This document shows positions 21,717 to 57,446 of a DNA stretch of 64,000 nt, piece by piece. How positions within the stretch are numbered: the first letter of the stretch is position 1; every line of letters begins with the position of its first letter. The stretch comes from Pempheris klunzingeri (Eukaryota; Chordata; Actinopteri; Acropomatiformes; Pempheridae): contig NC_092028.1 in the NCBI RefSeq assembly GCF_042242105.1, positions 16,086,768-16,150,767 of the forward strand. The letters run 5' to 3'. The position numbers and the translations under genes were made by a program. A model generated the notes under the pieces. The model had not been told where the DNA came from. It saw nothing but the letters and a program-made list of their open reading frames with translations, and did not search any database.

Positions 21717-24700
21717 ATGAATGTAGAAAATAATCATACGGCAGAAACAGAGAGGGAGCAAACGAAGAACGGCAACGAGACGATCACCATTCAGACAACT
21801 TTGGGAGATGAAGGTTAGTTCTTTTCTTGGTGAAAACAGGACTGAAATGTTAATCTAATATTGGGCTTGGGCCTAGCTTACTTCCTCCATCGTGAAATGT
21901 TGCTAGCTGCCGTTAGCAACAACATTAGCTAGTTTGCCTCCTCGCAGCAGCTTTTCCTCAGATGAGAAGTCCAGCCATTCAGCGGCACTTAGAAAAGCTT
22001 CCAGCTAGGAGGTGGCTGGCAGCGCTAATGTTTTCGTGAAGTTGTTTCATACTGAATCGCGTTGTCTCTGTGCTGTCAGATGAGGATGTGCACAAATGTG
22101 GACGCTGTCAGACCGAGTTTTCCACGCTGGAGGCTTTTATCCAGCACAAGCTGCAACACAGCTGCAAACGTGTGGAGGCGCAGGATGCTACCAGCCAGGA
22201 GGCCTGTCAGGAGGTATGAGCTGAGACTGAGATGTGTGGGTTTATATCTACATAACACTATAAACAGTAGAGGTGGAGCAAATGGTGATTTGCACACTTT
22301 TCCAGGTTACTGCAGCCAATGGAAGTTTTTCTTCAGAGGTGAAAACAGCTGAGGGTGGATCCTCAGATGAACCAGTGAAGACCTCTAATGGTGAGTCAAC
22401 ATCAATGTAAACATTGAATCCTTAGTTCAAAATGTCAGACAATTGTAAAAAAGCTCATAATGAGGTGACAAGTTGACTTATTCGGTTGCTTGTTTTATCC
22501 TATCATCAGTCCAGAACCCAAACATAATCAAAACAATAATAATAATGTGACAAGAGAAGCTTAAAATCATTTGCAAAGATATGTATTTTTGTATATGTGC
22601 AAGTATTTTTCTTGAAAGATGACTGAAGCAATACGTTGGAAAAAAGTAGCTGCTCATTTCAGCTGTATCTTAGATCAACAAGAGGACTGGATTGTTATTT
22701 TGTCTGTTTTTCACGCAGTTGAAAGCGGTGGTATGTTGGGTCGAGGTCGCAGGAAGAAAATTGTTTCACCCAAAGTCACTGACCAGTCGGATGGGACGGA
22801 GGGATCCATATCTGACAATACTGACAGTGACAAGCCTGTTTACAAAGTCAACCGAGAGGGGCGCTACATTTGCCAACTTTGTGAAAAGACATTTAAAACA
22901 GTGAGTCCAACATGATATTTATGCAGGAAGAGGAGAGAATTCCTAATTGTTTGGATTCCTGCTCATAGCAGGCAGGATATTTATCATACTTTATGTTGAC
23001 CTTGTTGTCTCTCTAATACATTTCAACCAACAGACCAACATTTTGAGAACTCACATGAAAACTCACAGTGACCAAAAGAACTTCTCATGTGACCTCTGCG
23101 GGACCTCCTTTCGCACAAAAGGCTCCCTGATTCGTCACAATCGTCGTCACACTGGTACAGACAGCAAGCTGGGACTGTTTTTATCTTAAATTGATGTCCT
23201 CTAGTAAACTTTTATATTATTATAACCCTACATTCTTCCTGTTCTCTTGCAGATGAGCGGCCATATCGCTGCACCCTGTGTGGCCAGTCCTTCAGAGAGT
23301 CAGGAGCCCTCACCAGACACCTTAAGGCCCTCACACCCTGCACAGAAAAGATCCGCTTCGTTCAGTACAAAGAGATCTTGGTCAGCAAAGATGGAGTTCA
23401 GAAAGGTCAGATTTTTACTGCAGTTAAGTTTTTCTGCACTGAAGAGGGAAAGAAGCAAATGAGCTGTAGCTATTAATACATTAGATTTTTAAAGGTTGAC
23501 TATGCAGTACTGGATTTAAAAGTAAATTTAGAGTACCTAAGGAAGTGACATTGAGTCACTAACAGATCTGTGTGATTTGTCCAGGAGTCGAAGATGACCT
23601 CGCTGCAGTGGCTGGCCAGCAGCAGGAGGTGGTGGTTGTGGAGCAACAGCCAGAGGAGCAGGAGATGGTAGAGGCTCAGACTGCTGTCGTCAGTGTGGTG
23701 GAGGCTGATTCCCAAGAGGTCCTCCATCAGGTCCACTTCACAATGGAGGTGGATGGAACAACGCAGGAGCAGCAGGTGAGTGGAGAAAGGGTGCACCTTC
23801 AGCGAAAGGTTCTGTATGAGCTGTTACCAATCATAATCCACACAAAACGACTTGGTGAGATGGTTTTGCCTGTAATTCTCATCCACCCCGTTCTGCTGCC
23901 CTGTTTCTCTGCCTTCGACCAAGGTCGTGGTAGAGCAGTCTCAGGCGGAGGCCCTGGCCGCTGCTGCAGCAGCAGGTGACAACCTCATCTGCCAGGCCAT
24001 CATCAACTCTGGCATTGCGCTGGGGACAGAGGAAGCTGTGGTTGAGGAGACCTCACAGGAAACCGAGGAGATAAATAAAGTGGTTTCTGACTGTCCTGAT
24101 GGTGACGAGGGAGTCACAGAGATCCAGGTTAAAGAAGAGTTTGTGGAGATGGAGGCCGAGGTAAGGATGAGACTGTATGAGTGGCTGTGAAATTAGTGGT
24201 AGGATCTGGGTCTGGTTTTGCAGTGATTATTTGCACATACAACACTATTTATTTTATTGTTTGCTTTTGTTTCTTTTGCAGGAAGCAGGTGATGAAGATG
24301 AACAGACATCCTCAAAATTGCACACGTGTCCACACTGTAATCGCTCCTTCAAGGGACTGAACTACTTCCGCTTTCATGTCAAGGGCCATTTAGGTAAGTC
24401 CATAACTACTAATGGTGACATCACAGTGTCACAGTGCCCCTCTTTAATCAACTTTATATGTCAAAATGTGAAATTAAAAGAAAACATGATGGGACTCTCA
24501 CCTGTTACAAAAAAGAACAGAAAAGAAATCCACAATTTGAATGTTTTTTTTTTTTTTTGGCCCATAAATATAAATTGTGTTTCTCTTTTTATTTATGCAG
24601 GTTACAAGCCCTTTAAGTGCACCCTATGCCACAAGGAGTTTCTCACTGGTTACCTGCTGAAGAAACACATGGAAGTCCATGTCAGTGAGAGGAGGTACAA

Positions 24701-27313
24701 GTGTGGTGAGTGTGGCAAGCTGTACAAAACCATCGGGCATGTACGTGAGCACATGAGGGCCCACTCGGATGAAAGACCTTACCACTGTTCCAAATGCAGC
24801 AAGGGGTACAAGACAAAGGTAAATTTTAGCCTTTGTTGTGTTGAACTTTCAGCCTTAATTTCATTGTTCAGTGTGTCCTCACTGTATTATCATGTGGAGA
24901 TGTAAAAGGAATTCGAGTGCTACTTCTAACACATCTTTTTGTCTCTGTCAGAATGCATTGCAGGTGCATCAGCGGACCCATGGCGATGAGAAACCTTATG
25001 TGTGCCAGTTCTGCTTGAGAGGCTTCAGGGAGAAAGGTTCTCTGGTGCGACACATCCGCCATCACACCGGAGAGAAGCCTTTCAAGTGCCCTAAGTGCAG
25101 GCGAGGATTTGCTGAGCATGGGACTCTAAATCGGCATATGCGCGCCAAAGGTCAGTGTGATTGACAGACCACAGAACAAAACCTAAAGAAATCAAGCATT
25201 TGCATAATTATAGAGAGAAACTGTGATGTCCACCAGGAGGCTGCCAGAAGGACAATTGCAGCGAGCAGGAGAATGTGGTGACGGAGGAGCAGGCGTCGGT
25301 GGACAGCCTCGCTACTGCAGCCATCATCTCAGAGGACCCACATGCTGTCCTGGTGGAGTTCTCCTCAGTGGTGGCAGACACACAGGAGTACATCATCAAG
25401 GTGAGTCAGAGGGAAGCGGGGTGGAGAGAAAGTGTGGTTTCTCCTTTTCATCACAGCTTCAAGGTGCATTTAAGGGCAAATCTTTAGAGAGGTTTGTGGG
25501 ATTAGACTTGTTCAGAGACATTTTAGCTCTGAACACTACATTTCAGAAATGCTGGTTGTTTTTTAAAGTTGAAAGTTGACATGTCAACACTAACCGCAGA
25601 CTGAATTGACCGGTATCATCTATGTATTCTACATTATTTTGCATGGGAGCGACAGACAGGCACCATTGTCAGTATTGGAAAAGGGCTGAAAAGTAATTAA
25701 TTTGCAAGGTCCAAGTACAGTGTTGGAGGCAGGAGGAGCCAGTAGATCAGTCACGCCAGGCAGAACTACGGCTGACATAATGAGTAGAAACTGGAGCTGT
25801 CAGGAAACTATTTTGCAAAAATATCTATTTGTCATACGGCTTTGTTGAATACTCGATCCTGATTGGCCAATTACGGCATTCTACTATCCGTTATTTCTGT
25901 ATAGCGGACTGTTTCTATGGACGCAGTTGTGATGGCGGAAAAAAATTAAATCAGCGTTTGTGTCAGATTGCCAGAATTCTTTTGTACGGAGCTGTGCCTG
26001 TCCTGTATCACCCTGTCGGGATTGGTTTTGCATATAATGACCGGCTCGCTGTATATTATCCCTAACTTAATGTTTCAAATTATGGCCTTTAGCTTAGTCA
26101 TATCAGTGAAACACAATTGGAAGACACAGACACAACATAGTGTGCTTTTTCTTGTTTTTAATAAAGACATATTTACATGATTGTAGGCCTACCATGGCAG
26201 GAGAGGCCTACAAGGACTACACACCCTCTAAACTCTTGTATTAACAAAAGCAAGGAAAGCTAAAGTAGGACTGCCGTAGGACTGTAGAGCCGCCACTGAG
26301 TTTGCAGGCGTTTCTCGTTCTCGCAAATGTTTAGTCCACAGTAAAAATAATTACTGAACAGGAGTTGCAGTGATGAAAGGAATACCACAGCGAAAAGAAA
26401 ACAGTTCTGCCTGTGAAGATAAATGGTCCAAAATACATCTCATCAGAGTGCAGGTCTGATCTATGGCTGCTGGAAACAATGGGTTTAAGGTTATTGATCG
26501 TTAAAAGGGGCTGAACCAATTACCAGCTCCAAAGCTTCACATACTGTATGGTTGAGATGACTAGAATTTATGCTTTGGAAGGTTATTATTGTTAACAAAA
26601 TGAAAACGAAAATTAGAACTGAAATAAAAATAAAAATGAGGCTTTACAAAAGCTTAACTGAAACTGTGATGTGTTAAACAAAAACAAAAAAAACTAACAA
26701 AACTAATTTGAACAAAGTATAGAAAAAGTCTTGTTAGATTTCATTTTTTTATTACATCATTTTAATACTTTTTCTGCCGTTTTTGAAACTCGCCCAACTA
26801 CAAAATACCCATACTAGAAAAAAAATCTAAAATTAACTCAAAATCTAATGAAAACTAAACTAAAACTGAAAATTTCAAAACTAATGAAAAATTTAAAAAT
26901 CACATACTTGGCATCTTGTGGTCGTCTCCTTTGAGTGCAAACTAGAAAGACTTTCATTCCTGTGATTTACATCAGTAGCTTGAAAACAAGTCTTAAGCAC
27001 AGAAAGTTCAACTTTTTTCATAAACAGCATGAATGAAATATATATATAAAAGTAGAACTATTTGTGATAAAGGTTCATTCCAAGGTTCTTATCATGACCA
27101 GACTTGGACCACATACAATGGTAATTTACTTATTTTTTTTCCTTAATTCATCACACCTATGTTTTATTTTGTGTTATTGTTAAGAAGATGCTTCGTACTG
27201 TCTTTTGTCATTTATTTTCTTTGCTCTGTTTCTCTCATCACCCCCAGACTCAAACAGAGGAGGAAGTGCAAGAAGAGGAGGTTACACTCATTCAAGACAG
27301 CCAGAATGAGGTC

Positions 27314-27359
<46 letters not shown>

Positions 27360-27896
27360 TGAGAACATCTGTAAGATCTAAAGCAGCTGCAATGTGAGAA
27401 TCTCTGTTTCTAAAACTGAGGGATAAACATATTGTTTCTAATTGTTGCACCACAGGGCCTAAAGAGCTCTTGGCTGCATTTGCATGATTGCATCTTATAA
27501 CTCCACTTTTTCTGTGTCCAGATGGGGAACCACATCATGAAAGTGGTGCAGCGGATTGTCAGCCAATCGCACAGCGCCGGCGGCTCAGGCAGCCACCAGA
27601 TCATCGTGCGCAATGTGGCGATGAACGAGGAGGGCCCGTCCATCTCTGACTGCGGTGACACCATCACCATCGCCACACCCGAGAGCCTGACGGAGCAGGT
27701 GGCCATGACACTGGCCTCCGCCATCAGCGACGGCACGCTGCTGGCCACGGCGGGCACCGTGGAGACGGCAGACGGGACAGTTACCATGGTTACCACAGAG
27801 GAAGCAGTGGAGGAGGGAATACAGATGGTGCAGCAGCAAGAGGAATATGTCATCACCTCCCCAGAGGAGGTGGAGATTCAGACTGTCATTGTGTGA
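21717..27896 (+). CDS. e4f1: Transcription factor E4F1
   Basis: A nuclear zinc-finger regulator and atypical ubiquitin ligase acting in p53, cell-cycle and mitochondrial-gene control. There are fourteen exons: 21717-21813, 22080-22213, 22306-22390, 22719-22900, 23034-23154, 23253-23405, 23585-23775, 23924-24160, 24282-24393, 24601-24818, 24952-25150, 25237-25400, 27248-27310 and 27522-27896. They give 776 aa (human about 784). An N-terminal Cys/His unit (CGRCQTEFSTLEAFIQHKLQ) is followed by three fingers at about 154-240. A Glu/Gln/Val-rich spacer includes QAEALAAAAAAGDNLICQAI. Six more fingers lie at about 415-580, and an acidic Ser/Thr/Val-rich tail ends VEIQTVIV. Fingers 3 and 9 end in Cys rather than His. 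If intron 11 is retained, the protein stops right after finger 9 (AKGQCD). Polyadenylation signals lie at 27924 and, more likely, 28597-28602. Confidence 0.96.
25401..27247. other. e4f1 intron 12 with old repeats
   Basis: A 1.85-kb intron. At about 25836-25940 the phrases TTGAATACTCGATCCTGATT and GGCATTCTACTATCCGTTAT resemble a common teleost non-autonomous element. At 26575-26900 an A-rich block built of ACTAAAACTGAAA-like words looks like a degenerate satellite-type repeat. No coding exon was seen. Confidence 0.5.
26575..26900. repeat. A-rich degenerate repeat
   Basis: Recurring words of the type AACTGAAATAAAAATAAAAA, AACTAACAAAACTAAT and AACTAAACTAAAACTGAAAA over about 325 bp. It is low-complexity but not a pure microsatellite. 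I recognise similar blocks from fish interspersed repeats without being able to name the family. Confidence 0.55.
27317..27352. repeat. (AC)18 microsatellite beside e4f1 donor
   Basis: A pure AC run starting six bases after the exon 13 splice donor at 27311. Confidence 0.95.
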
Positions 27897-29946
27897 CCGA
27901 ATAGGGTTCTAACTATGGACTCTAATAAATTTGGCTCGACTGCACCCGTGTAGCTGATGGCTGGAGAGTTCGTATGAGCTTCATGTCTGAGACTTGATTG
28001 CAAAACAAAGGCCAAAGTATTTATAAGGTTTATACTTGCAGAAAAGCTACAAAGAAATGTCTGTGTGAAACAGAGAATGGGTGTGCATGAGGACTAGTTC
28101 TATCATGTGTTTGATTTTCTGGCTTGATTTACTAAAATGAAGCACTGCACTCAGTATGCTAGCTAATTTTTGAACTTCTAGGTGCATACAGCTTAAAGGA
28201 ATAACTTGATACGTTTTGTAAGGTTTTCATTTTGAAGGCTTGATACTTATTTCTTTCAGGTGGTACAAACTGTCTTCGCCTTTTATCTGCTGCAGCTAGG
28301 TCAAAAAGTGAAATTCCTCCTTTCTTTTACTACCTAAAATGGCATCATTTCGTTGCAGTTTTCACTTCAACTCTGGGTTGGCTACCGTCAGGTTTAGAAA
28401 CGCCGCTTTGAAATGCAATGCCCTTTAAAGACCGGCCAATCGCGCACGTGTCTGCCTGCTTGTTTGAGGCCATTCAGGCAGAGCATAAATGGTACAGTGC
28501 TGCTCTTCTGAGCTGGTCAGTCATAATGCATCTCTAAGCATGACGGATAAACCCAGACATTATAATGTGTTCCGTTTACTCAAGCAGAGTGCATCAAATA
28601 AATGCTATTTTCTTATACCGCTGGCTTCTATTTATCTTTGTTGATATCCTGCTTTTTTCTGATTGAAAACCTTGTCTGACCTTTCAGTGTGTGTGATCAT
28701 TTAGTGTACGCAATTAGATGCTTGCAAGCATTTGTTTTAGTAAAATGATTTTGATGGTTAGAGTACTAATGTGTGTTTCGCTCTGGCAAATTATCAGACC
28801 AACCTTTTTTCTGAGAGATAATTGGGTTATTTTAGACTGAAAATATGGGATATTTTCAACTGGAATTATCAACTGTATCTGTCTCGCCATTAGAGAGAGT
28901 TTACTGTGGCCTGTCTGCTTGTTTCCAATCCAGTTGTTTCTCTCCAAAGAGAACACATTAATATCAGATTGTCCTGTAGTGTTATTGTATTTTCATCATC
29001 CAGTGTAGCAGTTTTATTTCACTTCTTCTCTTTGTTTTTAGAGGCTCTATAGCAGAGCGTCTTCTACCATCTCAACATGGGACCACCACCTGCTTTGAAA
29101 CCACACACACCTGCCAGGTAAAACACAGCATCCACTGCTCCAGTTCCCCCTGGGACACCTGCTCACACCACAAGGCTAGTACTGATCGATTTGCTGACAA
29201 ACTGAATCATCCTTTTTACCTCGTAGTATTGGTATTTGTGATCCTATAGTGAATTCGCCATAGGTGACTGGCTCAGCTGAAATGCTGCTGCATGTGTTAC
29301 AGGTAACCTTGAGCATATCTGCCGGCTACATCTCTGTAACTGGTGCTCCAGTACTGAGGTTAACACAGACACTATAATCAGAGAAGTGTCCCTGGCTGGT
29401 ACACCATACAGTTTCTGGGTCAGTCCTCAGCCCTCTGAGAGGGCCCCATCCACATGAAGAAGACAGAGAGTGAGGGTGGGAGAGGGAGAGAGAGAGAGAG
29501 AGAGGGAGAGAGGGAAAGGTATTTATAGAAAAATGGGGCTTCGCAGTACCTTTTCTTGCAAAGAACCATTTCAGGACCAAGTGAGCGTGTCCCAGTTTTC
29601 TGATCGTCGCTCAGCCATAGGGCTTGGACTGAGGCTGAGGCTGGACCACCTCACCCAGGATGGAGAGCCTGACTTTCAGACGCTCTCCCCTCTCCTCCGG
29701 CCCTCTACGAAAACCACTGGTTCTCTGATTGAGAACAGGGGGAGGCATTGGCCCCGATAACCTACAGATGTGACCTTTTAGGTACACTTGATTTTCTTCC
29801 TAGGTGGGTAGAGGCTTTTGGGAGGCAGTGAGCTCAGGTGAGGAGCAGCACGAGGGTGTCCGAGGACACTCTTTGGCTGCCTTAACCTCCGGGTCGGGGG
29901 TGAAGGGAGGCTGGCTGGAACGTGCCCTGCCGCAAGCCGGGCAAGG
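27897..29946. other. e4f1 3'UTR and delphilin upstream region
   Basis: The e4f1 3'UTR probably ends near 28600 (AATAAA at 28597-28602). A GA microsatellite lies at 29481-29516. The last 150 bp before the delphilin ATG are G/C-rich with an in-frame TGA at 29839-29841 and no other in-frame ATG, which supports the start at 29947. No separate gene was seen. Confidence 0.6.
29481..29516. repeat. GA-rich microsatellite
   Basis: An imperfect AG/GGAG run of about 36 bp upstream of delphilin exon 1. Confidence 0.9.
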
Positions 29947-53893
<23,947 letters not shown>

Positions 53894-53950
53894 CACACAC
53901 AGTGACTCACGCACACACATGGAAATGAATGGGAAGCTCATAAAGTGTAT

Positions 53951-53952
<2 letters not shown>

Positions 53953-53986
<34 letters not shown>

Positions 53987-53992
53987 ACACAC
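53953..53992. repeat. AC microsatellite in grid2ip 3'UTR
   Basis: An AC run with one AGAC interruption, about 60 bp after the delphilin stop. Confidence 0.95.
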
Positions 53993-54230
53993 CATTCAGA
54001 GCACAATTTTGAGCAAAAAAACAAGATTTTATGTATTAATGTGTTTTTGGTAAAATGAAAGAAGAAACTTCTGCATCAACAATGAACAATTTAACTTCCT
54101 ACCAGTCGGTCTAGTGTATATGATCGAAACTGTTTGTCGAAGTCTAAAACTTAAATGGCTAAGACTACTATGTAGAAAACAACCGTGTCTCTCCTATTTG
54201 AAAGATAGTTACTCAGTAACATCCTATAGT

Positions 54231-54847
54231 TTAAAGGGATAGTTCAGATTTTTTGAAGTGGGTTTGTATGAAGTATTTAAACCACAGTCAGTGCATGTTA
54301 TGCCTCCAGTTTAGAGAAGTTGGCAGTAGTCTGGGCACAGATGCTAAGCAATGTACTGCTGTGAACCGGACCACCTTAAAAAAACTAAGTAAATTTAAGT
54401 GTAGGTCTCAATCATTTAGTTTGTTTGAGTTATTGTGTGATTTTGGTGTTTCATATAGTTAGTTCTGATCTGAACTACTGTGTCAGTTCGTTGATCAAGG
54501 GTGCGGTAGACCAGCAGCTCCCGTGTTCTGCCAGGTAAAATTATGGTTTTTATCAGTGGAGTCTGGTGAGAAACAGCTTCAGTTCCCCATTGGAAAGGGC
54601 TCTCTGATGGAAATGTAAAGTGATGACACTATTCTAAATACAGCAAACACTGATGTACGTTGTTTTTGGTACGCCTTTTTTTAGGTGGCTAAAGTATGTT
54701 TCTCTGCTGTGACTGTAAACAGCAATACTTTGCTTAGCTTCCGCGCCTATACTCCTGCCTGCTTCTCCAAACCGTCACCTATTGTAGATAACTATGAAAA
54801 AGTGCCTCATACAACCCCACTTCAAAAAATTCAAGTTATCACTTTAA
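54231..54847. mobile_element. TTAA-bounded MITE with about 50-bp terminal inverted repeats
   Basis: The left end TTAAAGGGATAGTTCAGATT and the reverse complement of the right end TTAAAGTGATAACTTGAATT match over about 50 bp (both continue TTTTTGAAGTGGGTTTGTAT / TTTTTGAAGTGGGGTTGTAT). Both ends carry TTAA, the target of piggyBac-type transposases. There is no transposase, so it is non-autonomous. I recognise this end sequence as common in teleost genomes. The piggyBac link is inferred from TTAA only. Confidence 0.85.
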
Positions 54848-56277
54848 GTTTTCTTTCTCTAAGACTGAGTTCAGGTCAAATCTGTAAGTGTGGTGTTTGT
54901 TCTATATATTCATGAATAAGACATAGATTTACAAAAATACATTTTATCCTGTTATAGATATTTAATTAAAACAAGTCAGATTCACTTGGTGGTTTGGAAG
55001 AAACCCACAAAAGCAGTTTTCCTGTTAGTTTACGTGTTCTGTGTTTTCGCAAGCCGCCCACCACACTGAATGTATCATAAGTTCTTTATTGACTAAGTGT
55101 AGTTTATTTTCTCAAGTAAATACATTTACTGCATTGTATCTATGCCTTGCTTCAGCTAATTTTCCAAATTCCTATCATGTCAATTACGGTCATTTAATTT
55201 GTTTTTTTCCAAATGGTATTGTTCTTTTATGAAGAAAGTTTCTTGTACTTGACTTCTAATATTAACTTGTGTATATGAGACAATGGCAGTGGAAAGTTGG
55301 CACTTAATACTTGTTTTTATAAAAGACAACTCTAACTGTCCCAAGGATCATTTTTAACCAGTCTAAAGTCATTGACACACTTATAACGCGAAGTAAAAGT
55401 GGGATTTTGTGGAGCGGGCAGTGTGCAATATATGAATGTTTAGCTGTGTAACATTGTTAGATACTAATACTCTTTAAACTATAACAGAGATATATTGTGT
55501 TTGTACTGTACAGAATGAGAGTGGCTATAAAGAATACAGATGCTACAGTATACTGTATGAAGCACTTTGTTACTTCCATGTGTCACCCAAACATTTCTTT
55601 TATTTATTGTATCATATGGACCGACTATAAAGTTACACCACAGAGAGGACGGCAGTGTCGTTGACTTTAGTGTAGCAGATGCAGGATTTTACTTTCAAAC
55701 TGCTAATAATTCAGCATACCAGCTTCTCAGATGTGCCAGTGCTCTGTAAAGCTTACAGCTTACTCTTCAACTGATGTTTTTAAATGGTAAGGCAACTTAT
55801 TCTAAGAATGACGTGCACAGCTAGCACAAGCTTTGTTTTCTAGTTGTGAAAGTTGTTTGTTTTCCTGCTTAAATTACAGAATGTAAACCTATAACACATT
55901 GCTGTCCATTTAAGGCCTATAAAGTGTTAAGTCTGTATTTTTTATTGTATCCTAACAATGCTGACGAATATAAAGAGTGACATGAAATCTACTTGAGCCT
56001 TAGTGTCTGTGTTTAAGTATTCTGATGTAAAAACAATGTGTAACGGTTGCAGACTCACTCATGGCGCTGAGCTGCCTTACAGAGAAATAATACTGTATCT
56101 TCAACTGTTTCATGACAGAACAAAGGGAATCGCATCAAAGGTGTCACGTGCACAGGTTTCTACATTTCCTGCAACTTGTACACAGGAAATCACATCATGT
56201 CTGTACAACTACTACTGATGCACCTGCTATTACTGAAACTGCTTTTAACTGTCCTGTTGCAGCAGAATCTCAGATTG

Positions 56278-56278
<1 letters not shown>

Positions 56279-56319
<41 letters not shown>

Positions 56320-56329
56320 ACTCACACAC
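56279..56329. repeat. CA/CTCA microsatellite
   Basis: A CA run changing to CACT/CACA at its right end, intergenic. Confidence 0.95.
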
Positions 56330-57446
56330 CCCTGCCCTTGCTTTAATAACATGATACACTGCCCACATCTTCTAATTATCGTGCAATTAGATTGAATATA
56401 AATCCGATTCAGCAATCATTTCCATCTTATCTTACTAGAGACAGGAGTCTCTCCAAGCCTCTCTGTCAGCTGTAATAAACCTCTTACACTTTAACTAAAC
56501 TCTTGTAGTACACAAGGTGAAAGTGGAGTTTGACCCTTTGGTGAGTGGAGAAAGCTTCGGGAACAGCATGAAGTTACTGGGATCCTCGGCCCTTGTGCAA
56601 ATTGTGACGCGCTGTGTTGTTTGGGTCAGACAAATCAGCTCGAGGCAGTCCAGAGGGAATGATACACAGTGTGACAACTTACTGAAAGGTGAGTAACAAA
56701 ACTATCCAATACACAGTCTGAAGATAGTCACTGCTGTAGCTTATATTGTCACCTTAAGTCTCATGAGTCAACAGATTTGTTGGAGCTCTATAGAACAACA
56801 TCAGAGCAGGTTTAATAAACATGTCTCCGCTAACTGAGAAATTGTAATATAATATAAAATAATATAAAATATGAATATGAGAAAATTCTGGCTTTGAGGT
56901 TAGATTATGATGGTGTGTGTCTCAACTGGCAAAGCATGGGTTTACAATTTTTTAAAGGGAGCTTGTGTCTTATGAAGCAGTTATCACTCCTGTTCATTCC
57001 ATCTATTAAGAAAATTTAGATTTAATCAATGTGAGACAAAATCCACAGGCCTAATTGTGCACAAAATTACCTTCCAAAGTTTATCTGAAGTTAATAATGA
57101 GACCTCGGCCGTCAGAGTTTGACAAGCAAGCAAGTATCTTCTTAAGTTAAAGTCTTTTTAATACAGAATTTGTCTGAGGAAATGTTACACTGTTGGGTAG
57201 TTCATATTGTAACAAAGCATAATAGATTTGATCAAATATGTACATGAAAAGTAACAATGTCAAATAAATGTAGTGGAGAGGAAGGAAGTAGCATATAAAA
57301 ATACAGCTTGTACTGTAGTGCCACACACACTTGTGTTATGTTTTGTTCCCTTTTATTACTCTACAGTGATATGATAACATTTTTTATCACTACTTTTGAA
57401 ACTAATAGCCTTGATTGCTGTACTCACTATCACATAACGGGACAGA

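Larger units (their letters stand above)
53894..57446. other. grid2ip 3'UTR and intergenic region to slc5a11
   Basis: Begins with the delphilin 3'UTR. It contains an AC microsatellite (53953-53992), a 617-bp MITE (54231-54847) and a CA microsatellite (56279-56329). A candidate AATAAA lies at 56473-56478. The delphilin 3' end cannot be fixed. The rest is A/T-rich with no gene seen. Confidence 0.55.

Noticed and set aside
27585-27839. Antisense frame opposite the last e4f1 exon
   Set aside because: The GC-rich coding exon gives an open antisense frame by chance.
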